In this document: positions 55,152 to 64,000 of the stretch, in pieces
How the letters are laid out: every line of letters begins with the position of its first letter
Position numbering within the stretch: the stretch's first letter is position 1
Source of the DNA: Lentimicrobiaceae bacterium
GTDB lineage: Bacteria; Bacteroidota; Bacteroidia; Bacteroidales; Lentimicrobiaceae
NCBI GenBank assembly: GCA_020636745.1
Contig: JACJXH010000002.1
Span: 186,001-250,000 of the forward strand
Reading direction: 5' to 3'
Length of the DNA: 64,000 nucleotides
Position numbers and translations under genes: made by a program
The notes under the pieces: model-generated
What the model was told of the DNA's origin: nothing
Databases searched by the model: none
Seen by the model: only the letters and a program-made list of their open reading frames with translations

Positions 55152-56909
55152 ATGAAACAAACTTTGTCATTAAGCAGACTTCTTCTGCTATTTTTAGTGG
55201 CTGTTCAGCTTACTTCCTGCAAGAAGGATGAAAAAGAGCCTGATGTGCTTGCCAGTTTTACTTATACGATAGATGCAAGCGATTTTAAGAAAGTGTCGTT
55301 TACCAGTACTTCGCAGAATTATGCTTCCATCTCGTGGAATTTTGGCGATAATTCAGCGCTTTCATCTGAGACCGCCCCTGTTCATATTTACGCTGCAGTA
55401 GGTCAATACACCGTTAATCTTACTGCAACCTCTCCCGGAGGCGTTACGGATGTTTATACTGCTGTTATTAATATCTCAGATCCCAATGCTGAATTAACAA
55501 AATTGGTAGGCGAAGATTCAAAAACCTGGAAATTACTGCGTGATGTAAGCACCGGCCGTTATCCTCTTGAAGTAGGACCTGCTGCTCACAATACTATTTG
55601 GTGGGCCATGGGGAAAGATAACGACGAACTGGCCAATCGGCCATGTGTGCTGAATGACGAATGGACATTCTCGCGCGATGGTAAAATGGTTTACGACGCC
55701 AAAGGCGATTACTGGGCCGAGGGCGGTGTATTTAATCCTTCCAATGTTTGTGCTTCTACTGATAATATGACCGGTCTTTTGGGTCAGGATTTAACAGCAT
55801 GGGGCAATGGAACACATAGTTTTGAACTTACTTCAGGTGCAGAACCAACGCTTAAAGTTATTGGTCTGGGTGCTTTTATCGGACTTTGCAAAGCAGCAAC
55901 TGGTGCCGAAGTTACAGAACCTCAGGAATCAGTAACCTATCATTTAATTAAACTCACCGATGGTGATGTGGATACACTTATTGTTCAAACAGATTATATG
56001 ACTGGTGGCTCAGCTCCACAGCCTGCTTACTGGCGTTTTGTGCTGGTTCATTACGATAACCCGGCTGACGAACCTCCTATTCCAGGTCCGGCACCTTCCT
56101 TGGGTTTTTCAATTGAGTTAAATGGTTTAACTCTTACCTGTACCAATACAACTACCGATGCTACTTCTTATCTGTGGGATTTCGGCGATGGCCAAACATC
56201 TACAGAAATGGCTCCTGTTCATACTTATGCGCACGGCGGAGCTTTTAATGTAAAATTAACTGCCTCTAATGCAAATGGTCAGGCTGTAGGAACCAAACTT
56301 GCCTTTGTTGCAACTTCAGCTGTAACTGATGCTATCTTGCGTGGAAATGCATGGAAAGTGCGGGTTGATGATTATTCTATTTTTGTTGGTCCGGGAATGG
56401 GCAGTACCGAATGGTGGAGTGTTCCTAAAAACTTCCTCGATGGTTCATCTACCGGTGTTGACGATTGGTCTTGTATTACCGACGACGAATTTACATTCAG
56501 CGCAGGAGGAGTTTATACATATAATACCAATGGAAGTGCCCGCAATGATGGATATTTCGGCTCTCCGAACGGGTGTATTTCAGATGCTGAAATTGCTGCC
56601 AGTGGCAATGGTGCTGCTTTTGGTTCAGGAACTCACTCATATGTGTTTTCTCCGGCTAAACGTGACCAACGAGCCCTTATAACGCTTACCAACGGTGCAA
56701 CCGGTGCTGCTTTTATAGGATTTTACAAAGGTTACTATGGCGGCGAAAATACTGATGGAGCTGTTGCACCAAACGGTGGTAATTTGACCAACACCTACGA
56801 AGTAATGGGTTATGCCAATTCAGGTACAAAAGAGTATTTGTTCCTTTCGGTGGATTACTCTGCAACACATGATGGTTCTCAGGGATGGTCTGTAATTCTG
56901 GAGCGTTAG
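55152..56909 (+). CDS. Surface glycan-binding lipoprotein with two PKD domains
   Basis: A 585-residue lipoprotein (lipobox VQLTSC, Cys23). It consists of two similar halves. Each has a PKD domain (SISWNFGDNSALSSETAPVHIYA in the first, YLWDFGDGQTSTEMAPVHTYA in the second) followed by a beta-rich module opening with W-K-[LV]-R and holding IWWAM/EWWSVP, C-[VI]-x-D-[DE][EF][FW]TFS and FxxGTHS[FY]. The duplication suggests two sugar-binding sites. Its place directly upstream of susC, with lipidation, marks it as the surface glycan-binding component of the locus. It is not a SusD homologue. Confidence 0.85.
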   Translation: MKQTLSLSRLLLLFLVAVQLTSCKKDEKEPDVLASFTYTIDASDFKKVSFTSTSQNYASISWNFGDNSALSSETAPVHIYAAVGQYTVNLTATSPGGVTDVYTAVINISDPNAELTKLVGEDSKTWKLLRDVSTGRYPLEVGPAAHNTIWWAMGKDNDELANRPCVLNDEWTFSRDGKMVYDAKGDYWAEGGVFNPSNVCASTDNMTGLLGQDLTAWGNGTHSFELTSGAEPTLKVIGLGAFIGLCKAATGAEVTEPQESVTYHLIKLTDGDVDTLIVQTDYMTGGSAPQPAYWRFVLVHYDNPADEPPIPGPAPSLGFSIELNGLTLTCTNTTTDATSYLWDFGDGQTSTEMAPVHTYAHGGAFNVKLTASNANGQAVGTKLAFVATSAVTDAILRGNAWKVRVDDYSIFVGPGMGSTEWWSVPKNFLDGSSTGVDDWSCITDDEFTFSAGGVYTYNTNGSARNDGYFGSPNGCISDAEIAASGNGAAFGSGTHSYVFSPAKRDQRALITLTNGATGAAFIGFYKGYYGGENTDGAVAPNGGNLTNTYEVMGYANSGTKEYLFLSVDYSATHDGSQGWSVILER

Positions 56910-56937
56910 TCCCGAATTTCAAACAATAATAAATCAG

Positions 56938-56962
56938 GAGAGAATAGGATACTATTTCTCTC
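56938..56962 (+). terminator. Hairpin between the glycan-binding lipoprotein gene and susC
   Basis: GAGAGAATAG (56938-56947) pairs with CTATTTCTCTC (56952-56962) with one bulged T and a GATA loop. No T-run follows, so it may protect or process mRNA rather than end it. Confidence 0.45.
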
Positions 56963-57063
56963 TTGGTTTATTGTACGCTTGTTTCCATCAAATTCCTTGA
57001 ATCTTAGTTACAGGTAATCAGTTTTTTATCACAATATTTGGTTTTCACCTAAAAAACAAACTC

Positions 57064-59997
57064 ATGAATAAGTTATTCACCCTTTTGTTCTTTTTCCTGA
57101 TGGCATATGGAGCTTCTGCACAGGAGCGGCTTATTTCAGGCAAAGTTACCGATCCGTCCGGTGCGGGATTGCCGGGTGTTACCATCCAGCTAAAAGGAAC
57201 TACTTCAGGTACCGTTTCTGATTTAGATGGTAAATATAAATTGAATGTTTCCGGAGGTACACTGGTATTTAGTTATATCGGTTTTGTAAGTCAGGAAATT
57301 GAAATTTCCAACCAGTCGGTAATTGATGTGCTTTTACTGGAAGATACCAGACTGCTTAACGAAGTAGTTGTTATAGGTTATGGTGCACAGAAAAAGAAAG
57401 ATCTTTCAACAGCAGTGGTAGTTGTTGGAGAGAAAGACATTAAAGACAGGCCTATTGTTTCAGCTGCACAGGCATTGCAGGGTAAAGCTGCCGGAGTTCA
57501 GGTAACTCAGCCTTCTGGTAAACCGGGAGGCGGGCTGGCAGTTCGCGTGCGCGGGGCAACTTCAGTTATCGCCAGCAATGAACCATTATATGTTGTTGAT
57601 GGCGTCCCAACAACTGACATTTCTGGTCTTAGTCCGCTGGACATTGCATCCATGACAGTGCTGAAAGATGCTTCATCATCGGCTATTTACGGCGCAAGAG
57701 CCGCAAATGGCGTTGTTTTGATTTCAACCAAACGCGGTAAAGATGATTCTCCTGTTATAAGTTTCAATACCTACTATGGAACGACGAGCCTTCGCAAATC
57801 AATAGATGTGCTGAATACAAAGCAGTACCGCGATTTGATGGAAGAAATTGGTGTTCCCCTGGATCCTTCATGGACCAAATTTAACGATTGGCAGGATTTG
57901 ACCTTTGGCACCGGGCATCAGCAATCGTATCAATTGTCGGTTTCGGGAGGCAACGACAAGAATAAATATTTTGTTTCAGGAGGCTATTTAAGTGAGGAAG
58001 GAATGGTAGCTCCGGCGCATTTCGACCGCTATTCAGTCAGAGTAAATCTTGATAATCAGGTCAGGCCCTGGTTGAAAATCGGAACCAGCGTTAGTGTATT
58101 GACCATTAACACGCAGGATACACCTGACAATGCAAGCTCAGGCAGGGGAGGGGTTATTATGAGTGCTTTAAACACACCTCCTTTTCTCAGCATCTATAAA
58201 AATGACGGAAGCGGATGGTTTGACCCCAACCCATTTCAGCCTTCCTGGGAAAACCCGATAGCTTATATGGATGGCCCTGACCAGAAATCGCGCGACAGTA
58301 AATTATTCGGGAATGTTTATGCCGACATTAAACTAATGGAAGGTTTGAATTTCAAATCAAGGGCTGGTATCGACAACACTACCCATCAGTATGATTATTA
58401 TCTGGATCCTTTCCGCACTGTTTATGGACGAAACAATCATGGAATTGGACGATCCGATAAGTCTAATACCAGTATCTGGCTATTGGAAAATACCCTTGAT
58501 TATGCTGCCAGATTTGGCAACCATAATATTACCGCACTTGCCGGATCCAGTATTCAGAAATATGATGGAAACGGTACTTATATTGAAGGAACTGATTTTC
58601 CGGATGATGTAACCATAAAAACTATTTGGGCTGCCAACCAGCTGGTTACCGGTGGCACCTGGCAGAGCGAATGGGCATTGGCTTCATTTTTCGGACGCGC
58701 CACTTATGATTACAACAATAAGTACTATCTCACAACTTCTATTCGTCGCGATGGCTCATCAAAACTGTATAATCACTGGGGAACAATGCCCTCATTTTCT
58801 GCAGGATGGCGTATTTCATCCGAAAAGTTTATGCAGGGAATCAAATTTATTGATGACCTGAAGTTAAGAGGAGGCTGGGGCCAGAATGGTAACCAGGAAG
58901 GTATTGCTGATTATGCAAGTTATGCACTTACATCATACTATCGCCGCGAACCTACCGACCCGCTCTCAGGACCGGGTTCTTATCAGTCATCACTCGGAAA
59001 TCCCGATCTTCGTTGGGAAACCACCCAGCAAAGCAACATTGGCTTCGACCTCTCTATGTTCAACGCCCGTTTGATCTTTACGTTTGATGCTTATTATAAG
59101 AAAACATCTGATGTGTTGCTCAATGTTCAGTTAACCAGTTCATTGCCTGTAAATACTATTCAAACAAATGCCGGTGAAATTGTAAATAAAGGGATTGAGT
59201 TTAGTTTAAGCACTGTTAATTTCGACACAAAAAAGTTCAAATGGTCGTCTGATTTTAATATGTCGTTTAACAGAAATGAAGTAACAAAACTGGAATACAC
59301 GCCCGTTTATTATTTCGGACGGATATACAGCAATAATCAGGATGCGAATATTTTAAGAGTTGGTTTGCCATTAGGGGCTTTCTATGGCTATGTTTCCGAA
59401 GGTGTTGATCCTGAAACCGGTGATATTAAATACAAGGATGAAAATAAGAATGGTATTTTTGACCCGGGAGATCGAAAAGTAATAGGTTATGGTATGCCTG
59501 ATTTTACTTTTGGTTTTACCAACAATTTCTCTTACGGGCGGTTTAATCTTAATCTTTTCTTCCAGGGAAGTTATGGTAATGACATTTTTAATGCCACCCG
59601 CATTGATCTGGAAGGAATGTTCGATAGCAAGAACCAGTCGGTAGATGTACTTGACCGCTGGCAGAATCCAGGAGATATTACTGATATTCCCAGGGCTGTC
59701 GGAGGAGGAAATGTTGATAATGTGCGCAACTCTACCCGTTTTATTGAAGATGGTTCATACATCAGGTTAAAATCAGCCACACTTTCTTATATGGTGCTGA
59801 ATGACAATCCGAAGTTTAAAGCTATCAGACGTTTGTCTGTGTATGTTACCGGTCAGAATTTGATTACACTGACCAAATATAGCGGTTTTGACCCCGAAGT
59901 GAATGCTTTTGGCTCAAGTGCTGTGAGTATGGGTATTGATTATGGAACCTATCCGCAATCACGCTCGGTTGTATTTGGTTTAAATGTTGAATTTTAA
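57064..59997 (+). CDS. SusC-family TonB-dependent glycan transporter
   Basis: A 977-residue outer-membrane receptor. Signal peptide (NKLFTLLFFFLMAYGASAQ), carboxypeptidase-like domain (about 22-100, ISGKVTDPSGAGLPGVTIQLKG), SusC signature EVVVIGYGAQKKKDLSTAV, plug domain (about 115-225, IVSAAQALQGKAAGVQ, LYVVDGVP, ASSSAIYGARAANGVVLI) and a 22-stranded barrel ending VVFGLNVEF with terminal Phe. It has no N-terminal secretin-like signalling extension, so it does not belong to a FecI/FecR-controlled type. It imports oligosaccharides with the SusD protein. susD follows after six bases. Confidence 0.93.
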   Translation: MNKLFTLLFFFLMAYGASAQERLISGKVTDPSGAGLPGVTIQLKGTTSGTVSDLDGKYKLNVSGGTLVFSYIGFVSQEIEISNQSVIDVLLLEDTRLLNEVVVIGYGAQKKKDLSTAVVVVGEKDIKDRPIVSAAQALQGKAAGVQVTQPSGKPGGGLAVRVRGATSVIASNEPLYVVDGVPTTDISGLSPLDIASMTVLKDASSSAIYGARAANGVVLISTKRGKDDSPVISFNTYYGTTSLRKSIDVLNTKQYRDLMEEIGVPLDPSWTKFNDWQDLTFGTGHQQSYQLSVSGGNDKNKYFVSGGYLSEEGMVAPAHFDRYSVRVNLDNQVRPWLKIGTSVSVLTINTQDTPDNASSGRGGVIMSALNTPPFLSIYKNDGSGWFDPNPFQPSWENPIAYMDGPDQKSRDSKLFGNVYADIKLMEGLNFKSRAGIDNTTHQYDYYLDPFRTVYGRNNHGIGRSDKSNTSIWLLENTLDYAARFGNHNITALAGSSIQKYDGNGTYIEGTDFPDDVTIKTIWAANQLVTGGTWQSEWALASFFGRATYDYNNKYYLTTSIRRDGSSKLYNHWGTMPSFSAGWRISSEKFMQGIKFIDDLKLRGGWGQNGNQEGIADYASYALTSYYRREPTDPLSGPGSYQSSLGNPDLRWETTQQSNIGFDLSMFNARLIFTFDAYYKKTSDVLLNVQLTSSLPVNTIQTNAGEIVNKGIEFSLSTVNFDTKKFKWSSDFNMSFNRNEVTKLEYTPVYYFGRIYSNNQDANILRVGLPLGAFYGYVSEGVDPETGDIKYKDENKNGIFDPGDRKVIGYGMPDFTFGFTNNFSYGRFNLNLFFQGSYGNDIFNATRIDLEGMFDSKNQSVDVLDRWQNPGDITDIPRAVGGGNVDNVRNSTRFIEDGSYIRLKSATLSYMVLNDNPKFKAIRRLSVYVTGQNLITLTKYSGFDPEVNAFGSSAVSMGIDYGTYPQSRSVVFGLNVEF

Positions 59998-60003
59998 AAA
60001 GTA

Positions 60004-61470
60004 ATGACCATGAAAAATATATTTAAGTTTCTTTTTGCCTTTCTTTTGGCCTTGCCTTTTTATTCCTGTGAAAAATTTTTAGAGCGGGAACCACTTGGCA
60101 ACAGTATTTATATTCAGGGGCCTTCCGATACCGTTTATAAAACAGCCAATGATGTTGAGGCAGCTCTGGCAGGTGTATACAGTGACTTTAAAAATGAATA
60201 CTGGGAGCTCGATTATTTTGTCAACGGCGATGCCCAGTCTGATGATGCTTACGCCGGAGCAGATAACCCTGCCAATTTTCAAATTGACGATTACAGGATT
60301 GATGCCACTAACAGTAATGTAAGCCGCGATTGGGCCTATTTGTATGGAACTATTGGCAAAGCCAATGTTGTTATCAACAATGTGGAGGCTGTTGCCGATC
60401 CCGTTCTTACCGATCAGCGTAAGCGCGAAATCAAAGGAGAAGCATCGTTTATCAGAGCCATGATGTACTTTCAGGCTGTTCAGCTTTGGGGTGATGTTCC
60501 TTTGCAACTTATAGAAGTTACCACTGTCAGCGCTGAATTACTGCCCGAAATTTATCCTCAGCTTTTCCCTGCCAAAGAGTCTAAAGAAAAGGTATATGAG
60601 CAGATAATTGCCGATCTTGAATATGCTGCTGCTAATGTTGGTGCAACCGCTTTAAACAAGGGCTTTGCAACAAAGGGAGCTGCTAATGCACTGCTGGCAA
60701 AAGTTTATGCTACGCGTGAACCTCACGATTGGAATAAAGTTTCGGACTATTGCGATGCTGTAATCAACGGTGGATATTCACTGCTTCCTGAATATGATAT
60801 GCTGTGGAACAATGAGCATGAAAACTCTTCTGAAGCCATCTTTGAAATCAATTATGAGGGAAATAATACTGATGCAAACTGGGGCGCAAGTATGTTTAAC
60901 GGAATGGATTGGAAAAAATTCAATATCCCTTCCAATGATCTCGTTAAAGCGTTTGATGATGAGAACGATATGATCAGAAAAAATGCTTCCATCATTTTTT
61001 TGGATGTAACAGGGAAATGGTCTGACAATAACTGGCCACAAACCCATTATCCGTTTTTAAATAAGTACAGGATATATACATCTCCAAGCCCTCAGAATTA
61101 TATCATTATCCGTTTGGCTGACATTTTGCTTCTGAAGGCAGAGGCTTTAAATGAACTCGGTGATGTTGGAGGAGCTGCTGCATTGGTTAACCAGATTCGT
61201 TCACGCGTTAATCTTGGCAATACGCCGGCTTCCACTCAGGAAACCATGCGCCTGGCTATTGAAAAGGAACGTAGACTGGAACTGGCATTTGAAGGCCATC
61301 GTTGGTTTGATCTTAAACGGACAGGCAGGGCCATTCAGGTTATTAACAATGCTATAGGAGCTGATGGTAATGCTTATGGATACCAACTTACCGAAAATGG
61401 GCTGATTTGGCCTGTTCCACAATCTGAACTTGATAAAAACGAAAGATTAACACAGAATCCGGGTTACTAA
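60004..61470 (+). CDS. SusD/RagB-family glycan-binding lipoprotein
   Basis: A 488-residue surface lipoprotein that caps SusC and delivers glycan. Lipobox LPFYSC (Cys22), then FLEREPLG as usual after the anchor, and the helical TPR-like core (RDWAYLYGTIGKANVVINN, RAMMYFQAVQLWGDVPL, AAANALLAKVYATREPHDW). The end carries the family signature LAFEGHRWFDLKRTGRA and YGYQLTENGLIWPVPQSEL. ATG 60004 and 60010 are both possible and differ by two residues. It lies six bases after susC. Confidence 0.93.
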   Translation: MTMKNIFKFLFAFLLALPFYSCEKFLEREPLGNSIYIQGPSDTVYKTANDVEAALAGVYSDFKNEYWELDYFVNGDAQSDDAYAGADNPANFQIDDYRIDATNSNVSRDWAYLYGTIGKANVVINNVEAVADPVLTDQRKREIKGEASFIRAMMYFQAVQLWGDVPLQLIEVTTVSAELLPEIYPQLFPAKESKEKVYEQIIADLEYAAANVGATALNKGFATKGAANALLAKVYATREPHDWNKVSDYCDAVINGGYSLLPEYDMLWNNEHENSSEAIFEINYEGNNTDANWGASMFNGMDWKKFNIPSNDLVKAFDDENDMIRKNASIIFLDVTGKWSDNNWPQTHYPFLNKYRIYTSPSPQNYIIIRLADILLLKAEALNELGDVGGAAALVNQIRSRVNLGNTPASTQETMRLAIEKERRLELAFEGHRWFDLKRTGRAIQVINNAIGADGNAYGYQLTENGLIWPVPQSELDKNERLTQNPGY

Positions 61471-61486
61471 ACATCATGAAACAAAT

Positions 61487-61520
61487 AAACACAGAGAGGC
61501 CATTATGCCTCTCTGTGTTT
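61487..61520 (+). terminator. Attenuator-like hairpin between susD and the GH30 gene
   Basis: Perfect 14-bp stem (AAACACAGAGAGGC 61487-61500 with GCCTCTCTGTGTTT 61507-61520), 6-base loop CATTAT. Lacking a long T-run beyond the stem, it probably lowers rather than stops read-through into the enzyme gene. Confidence 0.65.
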
Positions 61521-61549
61521 ATTTCAAACTAATGCTTAACACAAATTTG

Positions 61550-63034
61550 ATGAAATATTACCGATTTAATTACCATGTAAAGCTTTTTCCTTTCAGGCTT
61601 TTGCTTACAGCCGGAATGGTCATTGCATTGCTGAATTGTACGGGTAAAGACAATCCTGACCCTCAGGATCCTCCGCCAACTGTGGTAACTTCAAAAGCCA
61701 AGGTTTTTCTTACCTCTGGAGATAAAAGTAAACTATTCAGCAAAGAAGGGGTGTTAACAATTAAACCAACGACTTCGACTGATTTTCCTGTAATTGCTGT
61801 CGACACCTCGGCGCGGTTTCAGGAGATAGATGGTTATGGTGCCGGTTTTACAGGCTCTTCAGCATACCTGCTGAATAAAAAGCTGAGCCCCGGAGCGCGT
61901 CAGACGGCCTTAAGAGATCTGTTTGACCCGACTGTTGGTATAGGAATCTCATATTTAAGACTCACAATGGGTGCTTCCGATTTCTCATTGTCTGATTTTA
62001 CCTACAATGATATTCCTGCCAATCAAACTGACTTCAACCTGGAGCAGTTTTCACTGAGTCAGGATTTGGATGATGTAGTTCCTGTAATGAAGGAAATTCT
62101 GGAAATTTCGCCAGACATTAAATTGATGGGAACGCCATGGAGTCCGCCGGCATGGATGAAATCTAACGGTAATCTGAAAGGTGGAAAACTGAAAACAGCC
62201 TGTTATGATGTTTATGCCGATTATTTTGTGAAATATATTCAGGAAATGAAAAGCCAGGGTATAGTAATTGATGCTGTTACACCTCAGAATGAACCGCTTT
62301 ATTTTACAGCCAATTATCCGTGCATGGAAATGCAGGCCGGTGAACAACTAAATTTTATTAAAAATTCTTTAGGCCCTAAATTTGAGGAAGCAGGGCTGCA
62401 AACAAAGATCATATTGTATGATCACAACTGGGACAATCCCCAGTATCCGATATCAATACTTAACGATCCTGAGGTCAAAAAGTATATTGCTGGTTCCGCA
62501 TTTCATGCTTATGCCGGCGATGTTAGTGCTATGTCAACCGTGCATAATGCACATCCTGACAAGGATCTCTACTTTACTGAAATTTCAGGGGGTGCATGGG
62601 CTTCTGATTTTTCTGACAACCTGATGTGGAACATGCGCAATATCTTTATTGGTACAGCCCGCAACTGGTCAAAAAATGCACTGCTTTGGAATCTGGCTCT
62701 CGATCAAAATTACGGGCCTCAGAATAATGGATGTAATAACTGCCGGGGAGTTATTACGATCAGTTCTACCAGTGGTCAGATAACAAAAAATGAGGAGTAT
62801 TATTCCATTGCTCATTTCTCAAAATTTGTGAGACCGGGAGCTGTCCGAATTGCAACCACATTGCCCCAATCGCTTTCTGATGTTGGAGTGGTTGGCTTTC
62901 AGAATTCAGATGGAAGCAAGGTGCTGGTTGTGTGTAACTACAGCAGCTCAACTCATTCTTTTTCTGTTAGTCAGGGTAAAAATAATTTCAGTTATGCTGT
63001 ACCTCAAAAATCGGTGGCAACTCTTGTCTGGTGA
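61550..63034 (+). CDS. GH30-family glycoside hydrolase, lipoprotein
   Basis: A 494-residue (beta/alpha)8 enzyme with side beta-domain. From ATG 61550 the signal peptide ends in a lipobox (IALLNC, Cys30). An earlier ATG at 61505 lies inside a hairpin and would put 15 extra residues in front of it. GH30 landmarks are QEIDGYGAGFTGSSAYLL, LMGTPWSPPAWMKSNG (positive subsite), VTPQNEPLY (acid/base Glu248) and LYFTEISGG (nucleophile Glu344). GH30 enzymes hydrolyse beta-1,6-glucan, beta-glucosylceramide or xylan. In a SusC/SusD locus with only this enzyme, beta-1,6-glucan (pustulan, yeast wall) is the best guess. Confidence 0.88.
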   Translation: MKYYRFNYHVKLFPFRLLLTAGMVIALLNCTGKDNPDPQDPPPTVVTSKAKVFLTSGDKSKLFSKEGVLTIKPTTSTDFPVIAVDTSARFQEIDGYGAGFTGSSAYLLNKKLSPGARQTALRDLFDPTVGIGISYLRLTMGASDFSLSDFTYNDIPANQTDFNLEQFSLSQDLDDVVPVMKEILEISPDIKLMGTPWSPPAWMKSNGNLKGGKLKTACYDVYADYFVKYIQEMKSQGIVIDAVTPQNEPLYFTANYPCMEMQAGEQLNFIKNSLGPKFEEAGLQTKIILYDHNWDNPQYPISILNDPEVKKYIAGSAFHAYAGDVSAMSTVHNAHPDKDLYFTEISGGAWASDFSDNLMWNMRNIFIGTARNWSKNALLWNLALDQNYGPQNNGCNNCRGVITISSTSGQITKNEEYYSIAHFSKFVRPGAVRIATTLPQSLSDVGVVGFQNSDGSKVLVVCNYSSSTHSFSVSQGKNNFSYAVPQKSVATLVW

Positions 63035-63049
63035 TTTTTCGGAGGATTT

Positions 63050-63093
63050 AAAAAAAAGAGAGATTGCAAGTTCCTGCATCTCTCTTTTTTTTT
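63050..63093. terminator. Bidirectional terminator between the GH30 gene and lipA
   Basis: 15-bp stem of A8GAGAGAT (63050-63064) with ATCTCTCT8 (63078-63092), with an inner GCA/TGC pairing in the loop. It serves both the plus-strand locus and the minus-strand lipA gene, whose stop is at 63112. Confidence 0.85.
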
Positions 63094-63111
63094 GAAGCTT
63101 ACCCCAAAAAA

Positions 63112-63972
63112 TTATTTGATGTGTTTTTCGGCATGGTACGATGATCTTACCAATGGCCTGCTTTCAATATGAAGGAATCCTTTTTCAATCCCCCATAGTC
63201 TGTATTTTTCAAATAAATCAGGAGAAATGTAAGCTTCAACCGGTAAATGTTCAAGAGTTGGGCGCAGATATTGGCCAATGGTCATAATCCTGACTCCTGC
63301 CGTTAGCAGGTTATCCATTGTTTCAAGAACCTCGTTTTCGGTTTCGCCAAGGCCTGCCATAATGCCTGATTTGGTTCTTATGCCTGAAGCAGCAAGGTAT
63401 TGAAGCACTTCGAGGCTGCGGTTGTATTGTGCTGCACTGCGCACCTGGGGAGTTAATCTTTTAACAGTTTCCAGATTATGAGAGATTACATCAGGTTTTT
63501 CATTAATAATCATTGCAAGGCAGGATTTATCACCCTTGAAATCTGGGATCAGAACCTCAATGGTTATCCGGGGGTTCGTTTTTTTGATTTCTCTGATGGT
63601 CTTTGCCCAATGCGCAGCACCTCCATCTGGTAAATCATCGCGGTCAACAGAAGTAATGACACAGTGTGTGAGTTTCATCATTTGAATGGAACGGGCAAGC
63701 CTTTCAGGCTCATCCTGGTCAACAGGTAAAGGTTTGCCTGTTTTTGTGGCACAAAACCGGCATGAACGGGTACATATATCGCCCAGTATCATAAAAGTTG
63801 CGGTTCCGGCATTCCAGCATTCGGCCATATTGGGGCAATTTCCACTGCTACAAATGGTGTGTAGCTTGTTGCTTTCCACAATTTCTTTGACTGAAGCAAA
63901 TTTTTTCCCTCCGGGTAATTTTATTTTTAACCAGTCGGGCTTTTTAAGATGTTTTTTTCTCTCTTCTGACAT
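63112..63972 (-). CDS. lipA: Lipoyl synthase
   Basis: A complete 286-residue radical-SAM enzyme that inserts two sulfurs into protein-bound octanoate to make lipoate. The auxiliary cluster is bound by C-x4-C-x5-C (Cys41, 46, 52 in CSSGNCPNMAEC) and the SAM cluster by CTRSCRFC (Cys67, 71, 74). CVITSVDRDDLPDGG, SHNLETVKRL and the C-terminal RSSYHA, whose serine binds the auxiliary cluster, are all present. The partner gene lipB is 54 kb away. No neighbour gene is visible upstream before the window ends. Confidence 0.95.
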   Translation of the reverse strand: MSEERKKHLKKPDWLKIKLPGGKKFASVKEIVESNKLHTICSSGNCPNMAECWNAGTATFMILGDICTRSCRFCATKTGKPLPVDQDEPERLARSIQMMKLTHCVITSVDRDDLPDGGAAHWAKTIREIKKTNPRITIEVLIPDFKGDKSCLAMIINEKPDVISHNLETVKRLTPQVRSAAQYNRSLEVLQYLAASGIRTKSGIMAGLGETENEVLETMDNLLTAGVRIMTIGQYLRPTLEHLPVEAYISPDLFEKYRLWGIEKGFLHIESRPLVRSSYHAEKHIK

Positions 63973-64000
63973 ATACTGGTAATCAGGTAAAACAGACTAT

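Noticed and set aside
61505..61549. Earlier ATG for the GH30 enzyme
   Set aside because: It sits in the loop of a perfect hairpin and would place 15 residues before a complete lipoprotein signal peptide.
1..64000. CRISPR arrays, insertion sequences, prophage or integrative elements
   Set aside because: I saw no regularly spaced short repeats, transposase, integrase or phage structural genes in either strand, and the tRNA shows no duplicated 3' end as an attachment site.

Overview
The window looks like a chromosomal stretch from a member of the Bacteroidota, most likely class Bacteroidia. The evidence is a SusC/SusD pair, several secreted proteins ending in type IX secretion (T9SS) sorting tails, and many promoters fitting the Bacteroidota -7 box TAnnTTTG rather than TATAAT. 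Start codons also lack clear Shine-Dalgarno sequences. Genus cannot be told from the sequence alone. I saw no rRNA, CRISPR array, insertion sequence, integrase or phage gene, and one tRNA.

Layout. 1-5.8 kb: edge of a secreted protein, a large Asp-box (BNR/VPS10-like) beta-propeller protein, a two-domain adenylate kinase whose second half has lost its catalytic residues, and tRNA-Arg(CCT). 5.8-16.1 kb: an acyltransferase, an M64 peptidase, lipB with a LOG-family gene, a YbjT-like SDR, a ferredoxin-nitroreductase, and a TetR-SDR-SDR cluster with two matching operator-like palindromes. It ends with a T9SS beta-propeller protein. 16.2-19.4 kb: an unrecognised membrane protein and an SLC13-type transporter. 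19.5-20.6 kb: a canonical CYTH enzyme next to a divergent CYTH-like protein.

20.7-26.6 kb is the most striking part. It is a tight four-gene phosphate cluster on the minus strand: a DUF47/PhoU-like accessory protein, a PiT phosphate permease fused to a coiled coil and a LuxR-type helix-turn-helix, an OprO/P-like phosphate porin, and a lipoprotein with four lamin-tail domains. The fused permease looks like a transporter that is also a membrane-tethered transcription factor. The neighbouring CYTH pair could extend the theme to inorganic (poly)phosphate, but that link is inference.

27.2-37.2 kb: two large T9SS-exported mosaic proteins (872 and 2414 aa) built from the same modules. 37.3-48.5 kb: a 52-residue histidine-kinase remnant and two giant PAS-rich sensor kinases, one hybrid with two receiver domains and one with a PocR domain and no receiver. 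48.7-54.7 kb: a TetR-controlled efflux operon (TolC, HlyD, two ABC-2 permeases) with no ATPase gene, and two operator-like inverted repeats whose arms covary. 55.1-63.0 kb: a small polysaccharide-utilisation locus (PKD-type surface lipoprotein, SusC, SusD, GH30), probably for a beta-glucan such as beta-1,6-glucan. 63.1-64.0 kb: lipA, unlinked to lipB.
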